A stretch of DNA of 64,000 nt, from NCBI GenBank assembly GCA_023362775.1, contig JALMGJ010000015.1, positions 13,130,501 through 13,194,500 on the forward strand, in the 5' to 3' direction. Source of the stretch: Charina bottae. Taxonomy: Eukaryota; Chordata; Lepidosauria; Squamata; Charinaidae. The notes beneath the pieces are model-generated. The model did not search any database and had not been told where the DNA came from. It saw nothing but the letters and a program-made list of their open reading frames with translations. The translations under genes were made by a program, and so were the position numbers. Positions 21,868 to 33,900 of the stretch are shown here, in pieces (the first letter of the stretch is position 1; every line of letters begins with the position of its first letter).

Positions 21868-23230
21868 CCCTGGGCTGTCTAATAATAAACTAAGCCCAAA
21901 CCAAGCAAACCATGTTATGACATAATGTGACATATGAATCCAGTTTATGGGGCCTGTCGGCCCTCCTTAACTGAAAACTTCTTCCCAGTTATTTGGAGGA
22001 TAAAATTCAGGGTCAGAGCCATATGCCTTTCCCACTGGAAACGATATAGTCGGTTCAATACTAGCCTGTAAAAACAGGATGAGACTCAATTGATCATGAG
22101 AATAATATCTGCAACTAGAATTTAAGGCCCTGGCCCAGAGTTTCTCTCATGCCATTCAATTAGTTGTGCAAAACGCTGCGCTCTCCTGAAATGGTCACAA
22201 ATAAGTGCGGCCCAGCCCCGAAAAGACATCTCTCTGTACTCCAAAGGAGAGTCTTATCATCTTTCTTCCAAATAGTGTCTTCTTTTATTCAGGTCTTCAA
22301 GGCAGTGGGTTATTTTGAAGGGCCGGTTTGTACCGAATCTATTTAGAATAAATGTGTCTCTGCCTCTCACATACAGAAACTTCTCTCTCCCGCCAATCTG
22401 CCCATGTTGTTCAATTACAGCCTGCCCCAGGTAAATTGGGACTACAACTCCCAGCATTCTTAGCTCAGAGACCACTGCTCAGCTGGTTGGGGGGGATGCC
22501 AAGCCCAGAAAGCAAGTGAAATGGCTGCCTGGGCTGAAAAAGCCTCTTGGGTGATGGGAAAGCTGTGAGCCATCAATCCACATTTCCAGCATTAGCCACC
22601 TTGGTGCGGCCCCTGCCAGTCTGAACACCTTGCCTCTTCCTTGCTTCCGTTTAAATTTTGTGCAGGCTTTTCCTGTGGGGGGGGGGGGGGAGCAATGATG
22701 GCAGACCCTTTTCCCACCTAAGGAATGGCTGCCTGTGAGGGAACAAGCAGGCTGTCTGGGATGTTTCCCTGGGGCCATCTTCCCCACCCTGCACCAACTG
22801 GGGTGAGGCTGTGACTCTGCCTCCTGTAATTTTTTTTTAGATTTTTTTATCCCACCTTTATTAATTTTATAAATAACTCAAAGCGGGCAACTCTTTCCTC
22901 CTCCCATTTTCCTCCCAGCCTCTCTCTTCCTCAGTCTTTGACATCAAGGCCTTGCTGTTAGCATTACAAATTTCAAGTTTTTCAAGTAATTCTTCCACTG
23001 GGAACCTCCAAATGGGGATTCTGCCCCTTAGGACCTCAAAAAAACATGCTGACACCGCTCACCGGCTGGATCGTGAGCAAGCGATAAAGGGGAAGCTGCA
23101 GATGACGTCCTCTAGACCTTAACGAGCCTTGCAGCCACATAAATCACTTCTCAGATTGGATTTGAGGGTCATCTTAGTGGCAGGAAAGTCATTTCATCTC
23201 TGGTTTTGAGCGTGGAAAGCAAGGCGGCCT

Positions 23231-23402
23231 AATGAAAGCCGGCTGGGTGGCCTTGGGCCAGTCACTCTCTCTCAGCCCAACTCACCTCACAGGGTTGTTG
23301 TTGTGGGGAAAATAGGAGGAGGAAGGAGTATTAGGCATGTTCGCCGCCCTGAGTTATTTATAAAAATAATAAAGGCGGGATAAAAATTAATTAAATAAAT
23401 AA
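23231..23402 (+). repeat. 5'-truncated Sauria SINE
   Basis: Begins in 'aatgaaagccggctgggtgg' and keeps the Bov-B-like tail ('gccgccctgagttatttata') and an A-rich end. The tRNA head is missing. Confidence 0.8.
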
Positions 23403-24675
23403 AATCTGTCCTTGGGCCAAGTACACACCACCCAGCCTGATTTAAATAGAGATACCACATATATTGACTTGTATTTGAAGAATGACATTTATGAGTAACC
23501 ATGACTTTATGAGTAAACATGACTTAATTCTACAGGTGTGAACCATGGTTCACCTATTTTTTTCCTCTTTAAGAATAATTTGAAACAATTATTCTTAAGT
23601 TCTTTCACGAAATGGTTTGTCTGCCAATTTCAAGACTGACTCCAGGATTGATAAGTAACCATTAAGGAACATTTTAACAAGCCGAGTTTCAATCGTATTA
23701 GCCAACACATTTGTCTAATACGATTCATTTCATGAACTGGATGCCACAAATATGCTGGACGACTTCATATCGTCAAGTAGTTTGCTTCTGTTTTTTATGG
23801 CAGTGAGAATCCAAATAAAATGTTTTTAAAAAGTATTTAATCTGCCTTGGGATTCCATGGATCCACTGAAGCAATTCACAACCATCTTAAACTGAGGTAC
23901 ATTTCTTTTACAAATGACCCACGATGTTCTTCTGAAGATAGCTTACAAACAATTGCTTGTTTTCTTAAATATAAATACAACTTGCATGACCCATTTAAAA
24001 AGTTTGCTATTGCATGTAAGCCAGAACACTGTGTGACAAATCATGGATTATTTTTAATCCATTCTTTTCCAAAATGTTTTACATTTTCTTAATGGTTTAA
24101 GGACACATCAGTAATATTGAGAAGAACACTGCATATTACACTGAGTTGGATCTAGAGTTCAGACCAACAACATTCTACAGACTGTGGAGGAAAAACTGGG
24201 CAGTGTTTTTTGTCAGCTCCATCCCACTGCAGCCAAATATCCCCCAAAAGCTGCTACAAGCATTGCAAAAGCCTCCAGAACAATGTGTAAGAGGGCACTG
24301 GTGTCAGCAATGGAAAGGAGAAATCAGTTAAAAATTGTTTCCTTCTTCTTCACCAGTTAAGTTTCAGTGGACCCCCCGTCCTCTTTGTGAACCAATCTTT
24401 TCATGGGGAAGTATATCTGTAGGCTGCAAGAAACTGTCTGTTATTCAAGAGCATCTAACACAGTTTATGCTTAGTACTACGGTACATTTGCTTCAAGAAG
24501 TTATCTATTTAGCACAATATTTAAAAACACTTTCCTGAGTCCTGTAGGCAAGTGAATGTGTGTCACCAACGACGGGAGTTTGGAAAGCACTGTGCTAACA
24601 TACAAAATATGGAGAATCAGTGTAGGTAATTTGTTCGCATTTTTAAGAAGCCATAGTTTCCATGTTCCAGTGTCT

Positions 24676-24705
24676 TTTATTAAAATGCAAGATACATTCT
24701 TTATT
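24676..24705 (-). terminator. NAE1: NAE1 polyadenylation signals
   Basis: Two AATAAA hexamers on the minus strand (24705-24700 and 24681-24676) lie about 137 and 161 bases after the NAE1 stop codon. They are the nearest canonical signals; the cleavage site itself is not defined. Confidence 0.6.
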
Positions 24706-24841
24706 ACAATTTGAAAGAATTTAGAACGACAAAATAATACAAAGATAGGAACTGGCATTATACATCCTTTTCAGCAATACTTTAACAGAACAGAATGCAA
24801 ATCAAAAGCAGTTACAGGTTCCAACAATGTAGTGGGTTAGT

Positions 24842-24951
24842 TTACAGCTTGAATGTTGCTGAGGTCTGCGACATGCCATTGTAAATGTAGGTGTTATTAA
24901 ATATTACAAATTGCCTGGTAACAATTTTCACCACTTCCTGAGCAGCAGCTC
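24842..24951 (-). CDS. NAE1: NAE1 coding exon 20 (C-terminus)
   Basis: 110 bp including TAA at 24844-24842. Acceptor ttttacag. Encodes [20 protein letters not shown] and ends [11 protein letters not shown], matching the conserved end of APPBP1. Confidence 0.97.
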
Positions 24952-27900
24952 CTGTAAAACAGCCAAGGAATGGTAATAAATAAAAAACAAATTAAAAATA
25001 TATGACACAATTGACACCACATTCACAAGCCAATTTATTTAAACCCAAACACCTATTTTCTTGCTTTTTACTTTTTCTTCACTTGCTACCTTACATCAAT
25101 GAGTAGAAACAGAGCATGGACACTCTCATGGTTGACTCAGCTCAGTGGCAAATTGCATTTTTCCCATGTTCAATCTCTGGCAGCTTCAGTCAAAAAATTC
25201 TGGATGTTGGAAAATATCTTTACCAGAGACACTGGGAACTGCTATCCATCAGTATAGTTTTAGTTGTGGGCTTCAGGGATTACAAAGCTCAAAACAGTGC
25301 CAGTATGAAAGAGTGTGTCTCCCAGCACAAGCTTGTCCATAATCTGAATTTGTCAGTTGAGACCCCTTATTCAGCCTATCATCAACAAGAGAAGTGAGGT
25401 AATAGGTACTGGAAACTTTGGTTACCAACTTTGTTCCCTAAGAAATGTATGGTAGTGTCCTTCCTTATTTTCTTTAGCAGCTTGTTAAGGCAACATTATT
25501 CTGCTGAGCTTCCAACAGTACACGTCAGTCTCAGATTTTATTGTTATCTGTGACTTTTACTGCAATCAAGGTTTTTTTAATGTTTCAAGCTTCCATTGAG
25601 TGGAAATGTAATTAATACATCAAATAAACAATAATGGCTTGAACTAAAGGGTAACACAGCTTATGTTCAGAAAAATATATTTGAGAAAAATTAACTGCAC
25701 TGTAGTCTTATATCAATGATATGAATAAATATCAGTGTGGTATTTCATACTCAAAGTTCATCTTAGTTGATTCTCCCAATTAAAATTCAAACAGGGCAAT
25801 CTAATCTGAGGAGTTTTATGTGCTTCTAAGATTTGCCACAAAAGAATACTGGCTGTAGTGTACAGCTTACATGTTTAATATCTCAGTGCATGTACCGTAT
25901 TTTCCGGCGTATAAGACGACTGGGCGTATAAGACGACCCCCAACTTTTCCATTTAAAATATAGAGTTTGGGATATACGCCGGAAAATACGGTACTCGCCG
26001 TTTGGCTCCACGACGGGCTCCAAAGTCGCCCACAACGTTTCCTACCAGGCTTCCCGAAACGCGACCAATTCTGGGGCCCCGCTCCATTTAAAGCGCGGCT
26101 GGGAGGGGAAGGCGAGGCGCCCGTTGAGCGTTGTGGGCGACTTTGGAGCCTGTCGTGGAGCCACTGCGTTTTGCCTCCTCCCTTCCCAAGGCTGCTCCGA
26201 GGGAACGGAGCTCGCTCCCCCCTCCCCGCGTTTCTCCCGCGCTCGTCCTCCTGCTCTTCCCTGGGGGCTGCGTTCCGGCGAGCGGCTGCACTTGGCCAGG
26301 AGAGGTCTTAAACGGCGAATACCGTATTTTCCGGCGTATAAGACGACCCCCGACTTTTGAGAAGATTTTCCTGGGTTAAAAAGTCGTCTTATACGCCGGA
26401 AAATACGGTAACAAAATATACTAACTATAGAGTACAAACTAGTATGCGTTTTATTGCACATGTATAAACTTTGGAAATAATTTTAAATATCAAACCCGTT
26501 TTTACCATGGCAAAGGGAATTATATCAGTATAATGAATACTTACTACCTCTAATTCAACGTAATGTGCAATTCTAAGATATTAGCATAACAGACATGAGA
26601 ATTCAAAGTTGTACCAATGTACACTAAATCTTTTTGCATGTAAATTGGCTTGTAGTTCAATTTGGACACATAAAAATAACAAACTTTTTACCTCCTAGAA
26701 ATGCTGCTATGGTGTGTGGCTCAGCAGCTCCGTATCGACAACTACAAAAGGAAAGTAACAACAGTTGCCATATTTATATCATAAGAAGATCTTGGAAAAT
26801 ATCTTTGTCATTTATATAACACTTACAATTCATGGACATAATCATCTTTGACTGTTACAGGCAGTCCATATTCCTGAAGAAAACTGTTAAGGCAAGATTT
26901 CAGTTTTCCAATATCATCCTCCACTTGATAGTTATAAACTCCTAAAAAAAAGTTGTGATTATTATAGACAGAGCTAACACTTCAGTGCAAGTAAATGAAG
27001 TATAATTTTGTTAGAGAAGACAATAATTCTCTAGCCCCATGTAAAGATATACTAAAGCAGAAAAGTAAAGGTAAAAGTTTTAGTAAGGATTTGTCAAATA
27101 TACACAATTATAATGATATATAAACATTAAAACTTCAATCTGTGATACATTTATGAATTTGACCAGAGTGCTATTAAATCTACATGACAGAAAGTATACA
27201 TTTTTATCTCAGAAAGTATATGAAATATTGAAAACAATTTTACCTGGGTATCTACCATTGTGTTTAAAGAATCTGTCCACAGCTCGTAACATTAAGTACA
27301 GCACCATTTCACTATCTGGATTATCCATATGGGAAGCTTTAAGTAGCAAAAGAACAACATGTAAATTGCTAACAATCAAGAGAATATTGTTAAAGTCTTA
27401 AGATCAACTTAATTAAGTACAGGTTTCCTATTTCTCAACTTATCACATAGCACATTCCATCTGCAGTGAGAATGTTTCCATATTATATCTAAAGCAACAG
27501 CTCCTCCCATCTATTCTCTGCATACACCCTCTGTCACTTACAGTATAGGTTTATAGGTAAGGACTGAACATATAATCAATCTACATGGCAGGAGATTAAA
27601 AGCTTCTCCTCCACCACATATATAAGGCAAACCACTTGGGAGTTAAATACATGAGATGCCTCAAGTGTCGAACAGCAAGCAAATGCAGTAGATTCTAATA
27701 CAGGGTGTAGATGTCTCTCACAGAGAAACCTTATAAAAAGACGTCCTACACAGCTGTGCCAAACATATGAGGGAGAAGGGCAAAACCAGGCATAGCCATC
27801 TTACGAACAGTGACTTCAGAAAGAGTTCCAGCTAATTGCATCAAGCAGCAGCACTCCTATAATACAGGGCAGGCCACCTGTACCCTCCGGATATTTTGAG

Positions 27901-30900
27901 CTACAATTGCCACGATCTTTTGATATTCACCATGATGGCTGGGACTAATGGGAACTGAGGTCCAAAACACCTGGAAGGTACTGAATTCCCTACTTTCTTT
28001 GTCCTTCAAATCAAGCACAACCCGATTATATCACGTCCAAGTAGTCGTCTTGGCAAAGGATTGCAAGAGGCTTGCCGCTGCCTTCTTGCAGGAAATTTTT
28101 TGACTTCCCAGTCGAACCTAAAACCCAGGTATTTCCTGGGAGTCTTCCATCCAAGTATTAATCAGACCTGAGCCGCTTCAAGCTCAGACAAGATATTGGG
28201 GTTGTGCTGCCACAAATGAACAAAATTATATGTGGAGTGCTGCCAGAGTTGCATCCTTTTAAAATCCAAGCTGCTTTGCTTTTTGGAACTGCACACAATG
28301 CTAATACTGCAGGATTCTCCAAGAACGAATGTATTTTTCCTATTTGGGATATTTGCATATTACTATGTTCAGAACTATTCTTCGTAATACCATAATTCAT
28401 ATTATTGCAATATCAAAGTATCACAAAAGATATGTAGCCTTCTGTGATCTTTTCATGAAAATATTATTAAACGTGCATGGGGAGGATGAGAAAAACATTT
28501 AATTGGTTAGTCAAAGATCTATAGGCAAATTAAACTGTACTTAATTAGGCTCACAGTCTGTAATGGTTTCTGTGCTCTTTGTATGGTCAACCATAACTTA
28601 TGCCAATACCTACCAGCTAGCTTAGAAGTCTGTTTTCCATAAATACACCTTATTCTGGTTTCTAAATTATACAATCTACATAACTATCAAAACAACTTGA
28701 GTTCCTTAGTAAACATTAATTGCTTGTGTGATATTTGAGACTTCCCTTAAGACTTATCTTTCTTATTTCTGCTCAAATTTTTAAAATATGTCTACTTAGT
28801 TAATAAAATGCCATTAATTTATTCACCTAGTGACTGATTCAAATGTTGCACATGTACAGTATTTTATTTTATCAATATGATTTTATATCTTTATTTTATC
28901 GGAACTGTTGTTATATGCTGGTCTATGACCGAAATAAAAAATTGATTGATTGACAGTAAGAGTATTTTATTAAACAGTAAAAAAAAACCTACATGTACGA
29001 TCCATCACTACAGCTTTCCATTCACAGCACACACAAATTCAAAGTTTCTTTGTGGATCACATATTTTCCTTGCAACTAAAATCTTGTCTCTACATTAAAG
29101 CAAAAGTGAAGAAAGCAGAAACATGGCTATCTGTCTTCCATATCAAAGAGGCCTTAATTTCCATATTTGATCTGTACATGAAAGCACCACAAAAGGACAC
29201 AATAAAACATTGGGAAATCTGCTTACTTATCTCATCCTTATTTGAAGTATTCAGTCCATATTCTTCAGAAAGAGATCTACAACGTACTACTCGAAGAAAT
29301 GCTGAGTTACTGCCTAAACACAAAATACCAAGGAGAGTTGGAAAATGGGAAGAGAGTAAGTACTTTAAATATAAAGATACATCTTCATGATTAATTCCTA
29401 CAACCTACAAGAGACAGTTATGTCATTCTTGCAATTACATTCCTTATAAGATAGTATTCAAAAATTTGCCATTAAATTTGAAGTACAAGATTTAAAATTT
29501 TCTATAAAGTTCTCAACTATCGCTTTTAGTTATACAGTAGCAAAGCCAGTTTTTTTAATGTTCTTCCTGCATGATTAAGGCTAATTAGGAAAGGAGCAAT
29601 CCAAAAAATTCAGTTTGGGTATATCATTAAACGATGGATGATTCCTTGTTTAGCCTATTCCATTAGTAGGAGCAGTCAAGTGGAAGCAACTGAACAGAAT
29701 TCCTTAAAACTTAGTCTTATTAATGTGATGTAAGAAAAATGAAATACTTACAAAGCAATTTTAATTCTTTTTGAGAAATGGATTCTGGTGCCTGTGAAGC
29801 AAAATGCAAAGCTGTTTTTGTAAAGTTAGAATGCCTACTCTCTAGTACAACTGTTTTCTAAATTCCTGTTATAGAATTTGATTTAACCATTTATTCAGTT
29901 GGGGTCGCACACCTGGACAATCATAATTTTACGTATATCTATCTTCTACACTTCCACGTTTCTGGAATCAATCATGGTAAGGAATGAACGGCTATATGGG
30001 ATTTCAGGCTGCCTCTCCTGTCCCCCCTCCTTAATTTATAAAAAGCCGATTTTCTTTTGAATTCCTAGAATTCAATAATTGTTATTACCCCTAAGTGGAG
30101 TGTCTTAATTATAGAATTCAATAGTTCAAATATCCATGTTTCATAAATCCACATATAATTTGGAAAAAAAGGCATGGTAGCTAAAGGATTCTGCGAGTTC
30201 ACAACCCTTTTCCAGTGGCAATTGTTTCCAGTACCAGCTAAAGCATAGAAGAGTTTAGGAATGGAGCGAAACGGACTTAGTAACACATGTCCTCTGCTAA
30301 TGAAAGGCTTCCACCGAGAAAAATAATTAGGTTCTTTCACTAATTATCCTCTCTTTCTTTCCTAAATTTCACCAAATCTTCCCTTTTCCTACATGAAAAG
30401 TTAAAACATTTAGTTGTCAGTTATGGCAATACTTACAAAACACACTGCTAGCATTACAGAAGCAGCTGTTTTTTTTAGTAGTTTCTATTCTTCCCCATAC
30501 TTATGTTCCATCACAAGGCATCTATGTGATCCAATGTTTTTTTGACTATTTGCAGCACAACTAGGCCCATTAATCAAATATAAATTTGTGAGCAAGCCTA
30601 CAGGTACTCCTCACTTAATGACCATTTGTTTACTGATAGTTCAGACTTACAACGGTGTTGAAAAAAAACGACTTACAACTGGTGCTCACACTTAGAACTG
30701 TCGCAGCATCCCCGCGGTCACGTGATCACAATTTGGGTGCTTGGCAACTGATTCACATTTATGAACGTCGCAGCATCCTATGGTCATGTGATCACCATTT
30801 TCAACCTTCCCAGCCGGCTTCTGGCAAGCAAAATCAATGGGGAACCGCGTGATTCGCTTAACAACCACAGTGATTTGCTTAATGACCGCCGCAAAAAAGG

Positions 30901-33900
30901 TTGTAAAATCAGGCTGGATTCACTTAATGACCGCTTCGCTTAGCAACCGAAATTTCGGTCTCAATTGTGGTTGTTAAGCAAGGACTACCTGTAATGATGA
31001 TGAAGGTTCTCAGTCATCCAGGTGGAATTGTCTGTAGCTTGAATCATGTCAACTGGATTTCTATTTTCTCAGTGGAAACGTTTCGCCCCTTATCCAAGAA
31101 GCTTCTTCAGTCTGAGCAAAGTTCTGCCATCTTCTGGACCTGTGTCTCAACACCACTTATTTCTCATACAGAGGTGACTTTTACAGACAAAAACACGGCT
31201 GTGCCATGGGTTCTCCTGTGTCACCCATTGTGGCCAATTTATACATGGAAGAAGTGGAGAAGAAAGCACTCAACACATTCCAGGGAACAGCGCCCACCCA
31301 CTGGTTCACGTATGTGGATGACACCTGGGTTAAAATCAAGGCCCAGGAAGTACAGGCCTTCACGGACCATATAAACACCATAGATGCCAACATTAGGTTC
31401 ACCAGAGAAGACACCAAGGACAACAGACTGGCATTCCTAGACTGTGAAGTCCTCATTGGGACCGGTGGCAAGCTAGAAATAGGGATCTACAGGAAACCCA
31501 CACACAAAGATCAATATCTGATGTCTGACTCCCACCATCCACTACAGCACAAACTAGGAGTCATCAGGACATTGTCACACAGAGCAGAAACCATCCTCAC
31601 CTCCATAGATTCCAAAAAGAATGAAAATCAGCACCTGAGAACAGCTCTGAAGGCCTGTGGATATCCAAATTGGGCCTTCACTAAATCTAAGTCTACCAGA
31701 CCTAAAACAGCGACAGACAGGGCTGAGACTCAGAGTAAACGGAAGAACCTGGTCATTCCTTACATGGCTGGCGTGTCTGAAAAGATAAAAAGGATATTTG
31801 GCAAACACCACATACCTGTATATTTCAAACCCACCAACACACTGAGACAGAGGCTTGTACACCCCAAAGATCAAACTCCAAAACGCAAGAAAAGCAATGT
31901 AGTGTATGCAATCCAGTGCAGTGAGGAGTGCTCTGAGCTCTACATTGGAGAAACCAAACAACCTTTGTACAGGAGGATGGCCCAACACAGGAGGAGCAAC
32001 ACCACAGGACCAGAGTCAGCAGTTTACCTTCATCTAAAGGAAAAAGGACACTCATTTGAGGACATTAATGTTCACATTTTAGACAGGGAAGATAAGTGGT
32101 TTGAAAGGGGGGTCAAGGAATCCATTTATGCCAACTTGGAAAATCCTTCTTTGAATAGAGGTGGGGGCCTCAGGCACAATCTTTCCCCTATTTTCCTTCC
32201 TGCTTTGTCTTCTGTGCCTAGGAAGATTAAGACCATTTCGCAATCTCAACAACAGCAAGGTAATCTTAACGATCCTCCTTTGGATGATAAAGGGACTTAG
32301 AAATAAACATCTCAAATAACCATGACCTAGCCCCAGGTGCAAGGTCACACAGCCACCCTAGAAACATATTTAAGGATTCCCTTACAAACTTTGCTCAGAC
32401 TGAAGAAGCTCCTTGGATAAGGGGCGAAATGTTTCCACTGAGAAAATAGAAATCCAGTTGACATGATTCAAGCTACAGACTACCTGTAATGAATTCTTTG
32501 GACTGAGCCACTACAAAATAATTTATTTAACTCCATGTTAGGAAAGAGCAGAGAATGAAAATTGTATTTTCTACTAACTCACCTTGCCAACTGACTGCAA
32601 CAGCTTTGCAGCATAATTAGCCACAGCATCGGCATCTTTCTTGGCTTTATCACGGTATCTTAAAAAAATAAAATCCTAAAAATAAATTTCAGCAAATCTA
32701 ATCCAAAAATCAATAGGCTTCAGGTACATGAATATTCACACTTTAATTAGCAGTAACAAATGAACGCAAAGCCAATTGTATTTTCGTTACAATGGGTTAT
32801 TTATACTGAAGCGTGCAAAATAGTAAGTGTTATCAATATTTTTATATTCAAGTTGGAATTCTCTGGGGAGAAAAACTAGGAATATGAGAAATTGTAATTA
32901 GATAAAATCCAATCTTGTCATTCCCCCAAATGAGTAAAGTGGAGTTCCAAGAAAGGGACTGAGGAAGTGATTTTCTTTTTATTCCTATCAAACCCCCGTA
33001 CTACTTCTTCCCCTGATGTTTTCAAGGGACCCCCAAATCTCTAGATCTGAGGAGTCATGGCAGGTATGTAGAGGAATTACAAACAGCATACCCCTTACTT
33101 CTTTTTCCAGTAGCACTGGAACTCTACTAAGCACAAATCTGGAGACAACCCACTAAAAATTATCACTCTTGTATACTGCCTCTGCTTAGATGCATGCATA
33201 TACCTGCAGGGAGAGAAGCAGAAAGCTTTTTCCGTTGTGATTTTGAGTTACTATTTTTACTATGAATTAAACACAGTTTTTGATACATTTAGAGATATTG
33301 GGCTTCAAAACTTTGCCATCAGTTTAAGGCAGAGCTTTCCAAACTTTTCATGTTGGTGACACACTTTTTAGACATGCATCACTTCGCGACACACTCTTAC
33401 AGCAGGGCATCATTTCGCGACCCACTCTTACAGCAGGGCAGAAGGCAGGCACTAGGACCTGCGTGGAATCACAGCAGGTTTGGGGGCAGCAAGGCACAAA
33501 GCAGGCACTAGGACCTGCGTGGAATCCTGGCAGGGCTCAGAGGCAGCAGCAGCTGCGACACACCCAAACACTGCAGCCGACACACTAACGTGTCCCGACA
33601 CACAGTTTGGAAAGCTCTGGTTTAAGGGCACAGTGATATCAAAGTTGAAACCATGCCAAAATAAGGAGCTGATAAAGTCACATTGAAAATGTCTGCAGAA
33701 AACATTTGTTTTGAAGGGTTGCTCAATGCTAATATAAAACTAAACAATTATAAAAAAGTACTTACATATTTTGCAATTTGATAAATTTATTCGAATCTGC
33801 TATCATATCTGGAATTGTACCCCTGACAGGTAAATTTCCTTGACCTTCTTTGCCCACAAATTCTTTTACCGCTCGAGCCAGAATCCAAAAAGGTGGAGTC

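Larger units (their letters stand above)
20687..24660. other. Intergenic, TERB1 5' side to NAE1 3' end
   Basis: Expected to contain the TERB1 promoter and leader exon. No CpG island or clear exon is visible; the most GC-rich part is about 22.1-23.1 kb. It contains a perfect hairpin MITE (21754-21867) and a Bov-B/Sauria tail fragment (about 22838-22888, minus). A truncated Sauria SINE lies at 23231-23402, and the motif 'gggactacaactcccagcattct' at about 22438-22460. Confidence 0.5.
30998..32477 (+). mobile_element. Penelope-like retroelement, 5'-truncated, with inverted terminal sequences and 15-bp target duplication
   Basis: Target duplication gactacctgtaatga is at 30983-30997 and 32478-32492. 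The left 124 bp is an inverted copy of the right terminal sequence (about 32385-32477). It joins directly to the coding region inside the reverse transcriptase domain. The open frame 31122-32300 encodes the RT core and GIY-YIG endonuclease. Both ends carry hammerhead-like cores on opposite strands. It sits in NAE1 intron 14, antisense to the gene, about 100 bp from exon 14. The unbroken ORF and clean duplication suggest a fairly young insertion. Confidence 0.92.

Noticed and set aside
22438..22465. ZNF143-type promoter motif 'actacaactcccagcat' as the TERB1 promoter
   Set aside because: The same word is common in MITEs and other repeats of this genome, and no exon or CpG island lies beside it; cannot be separated from repeat origin.
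28120..28212. 5S rRNA gene
   Set aside because: Diverged, fused to an unrelated body and single copy; better explained as a 5S-derived SINE.
31575..31988. 137-codon minus-strand frame inside the PLE
   Set aside because: Antisense shadow of the RT/endonuclease frame.
31206..32300. Host gene with a GIY-YIG domain
   Set aside because: RT motif YVDD, terminal repeats and target duplication identify it as a Penelope-like element; no introns and antisense within NAE1.
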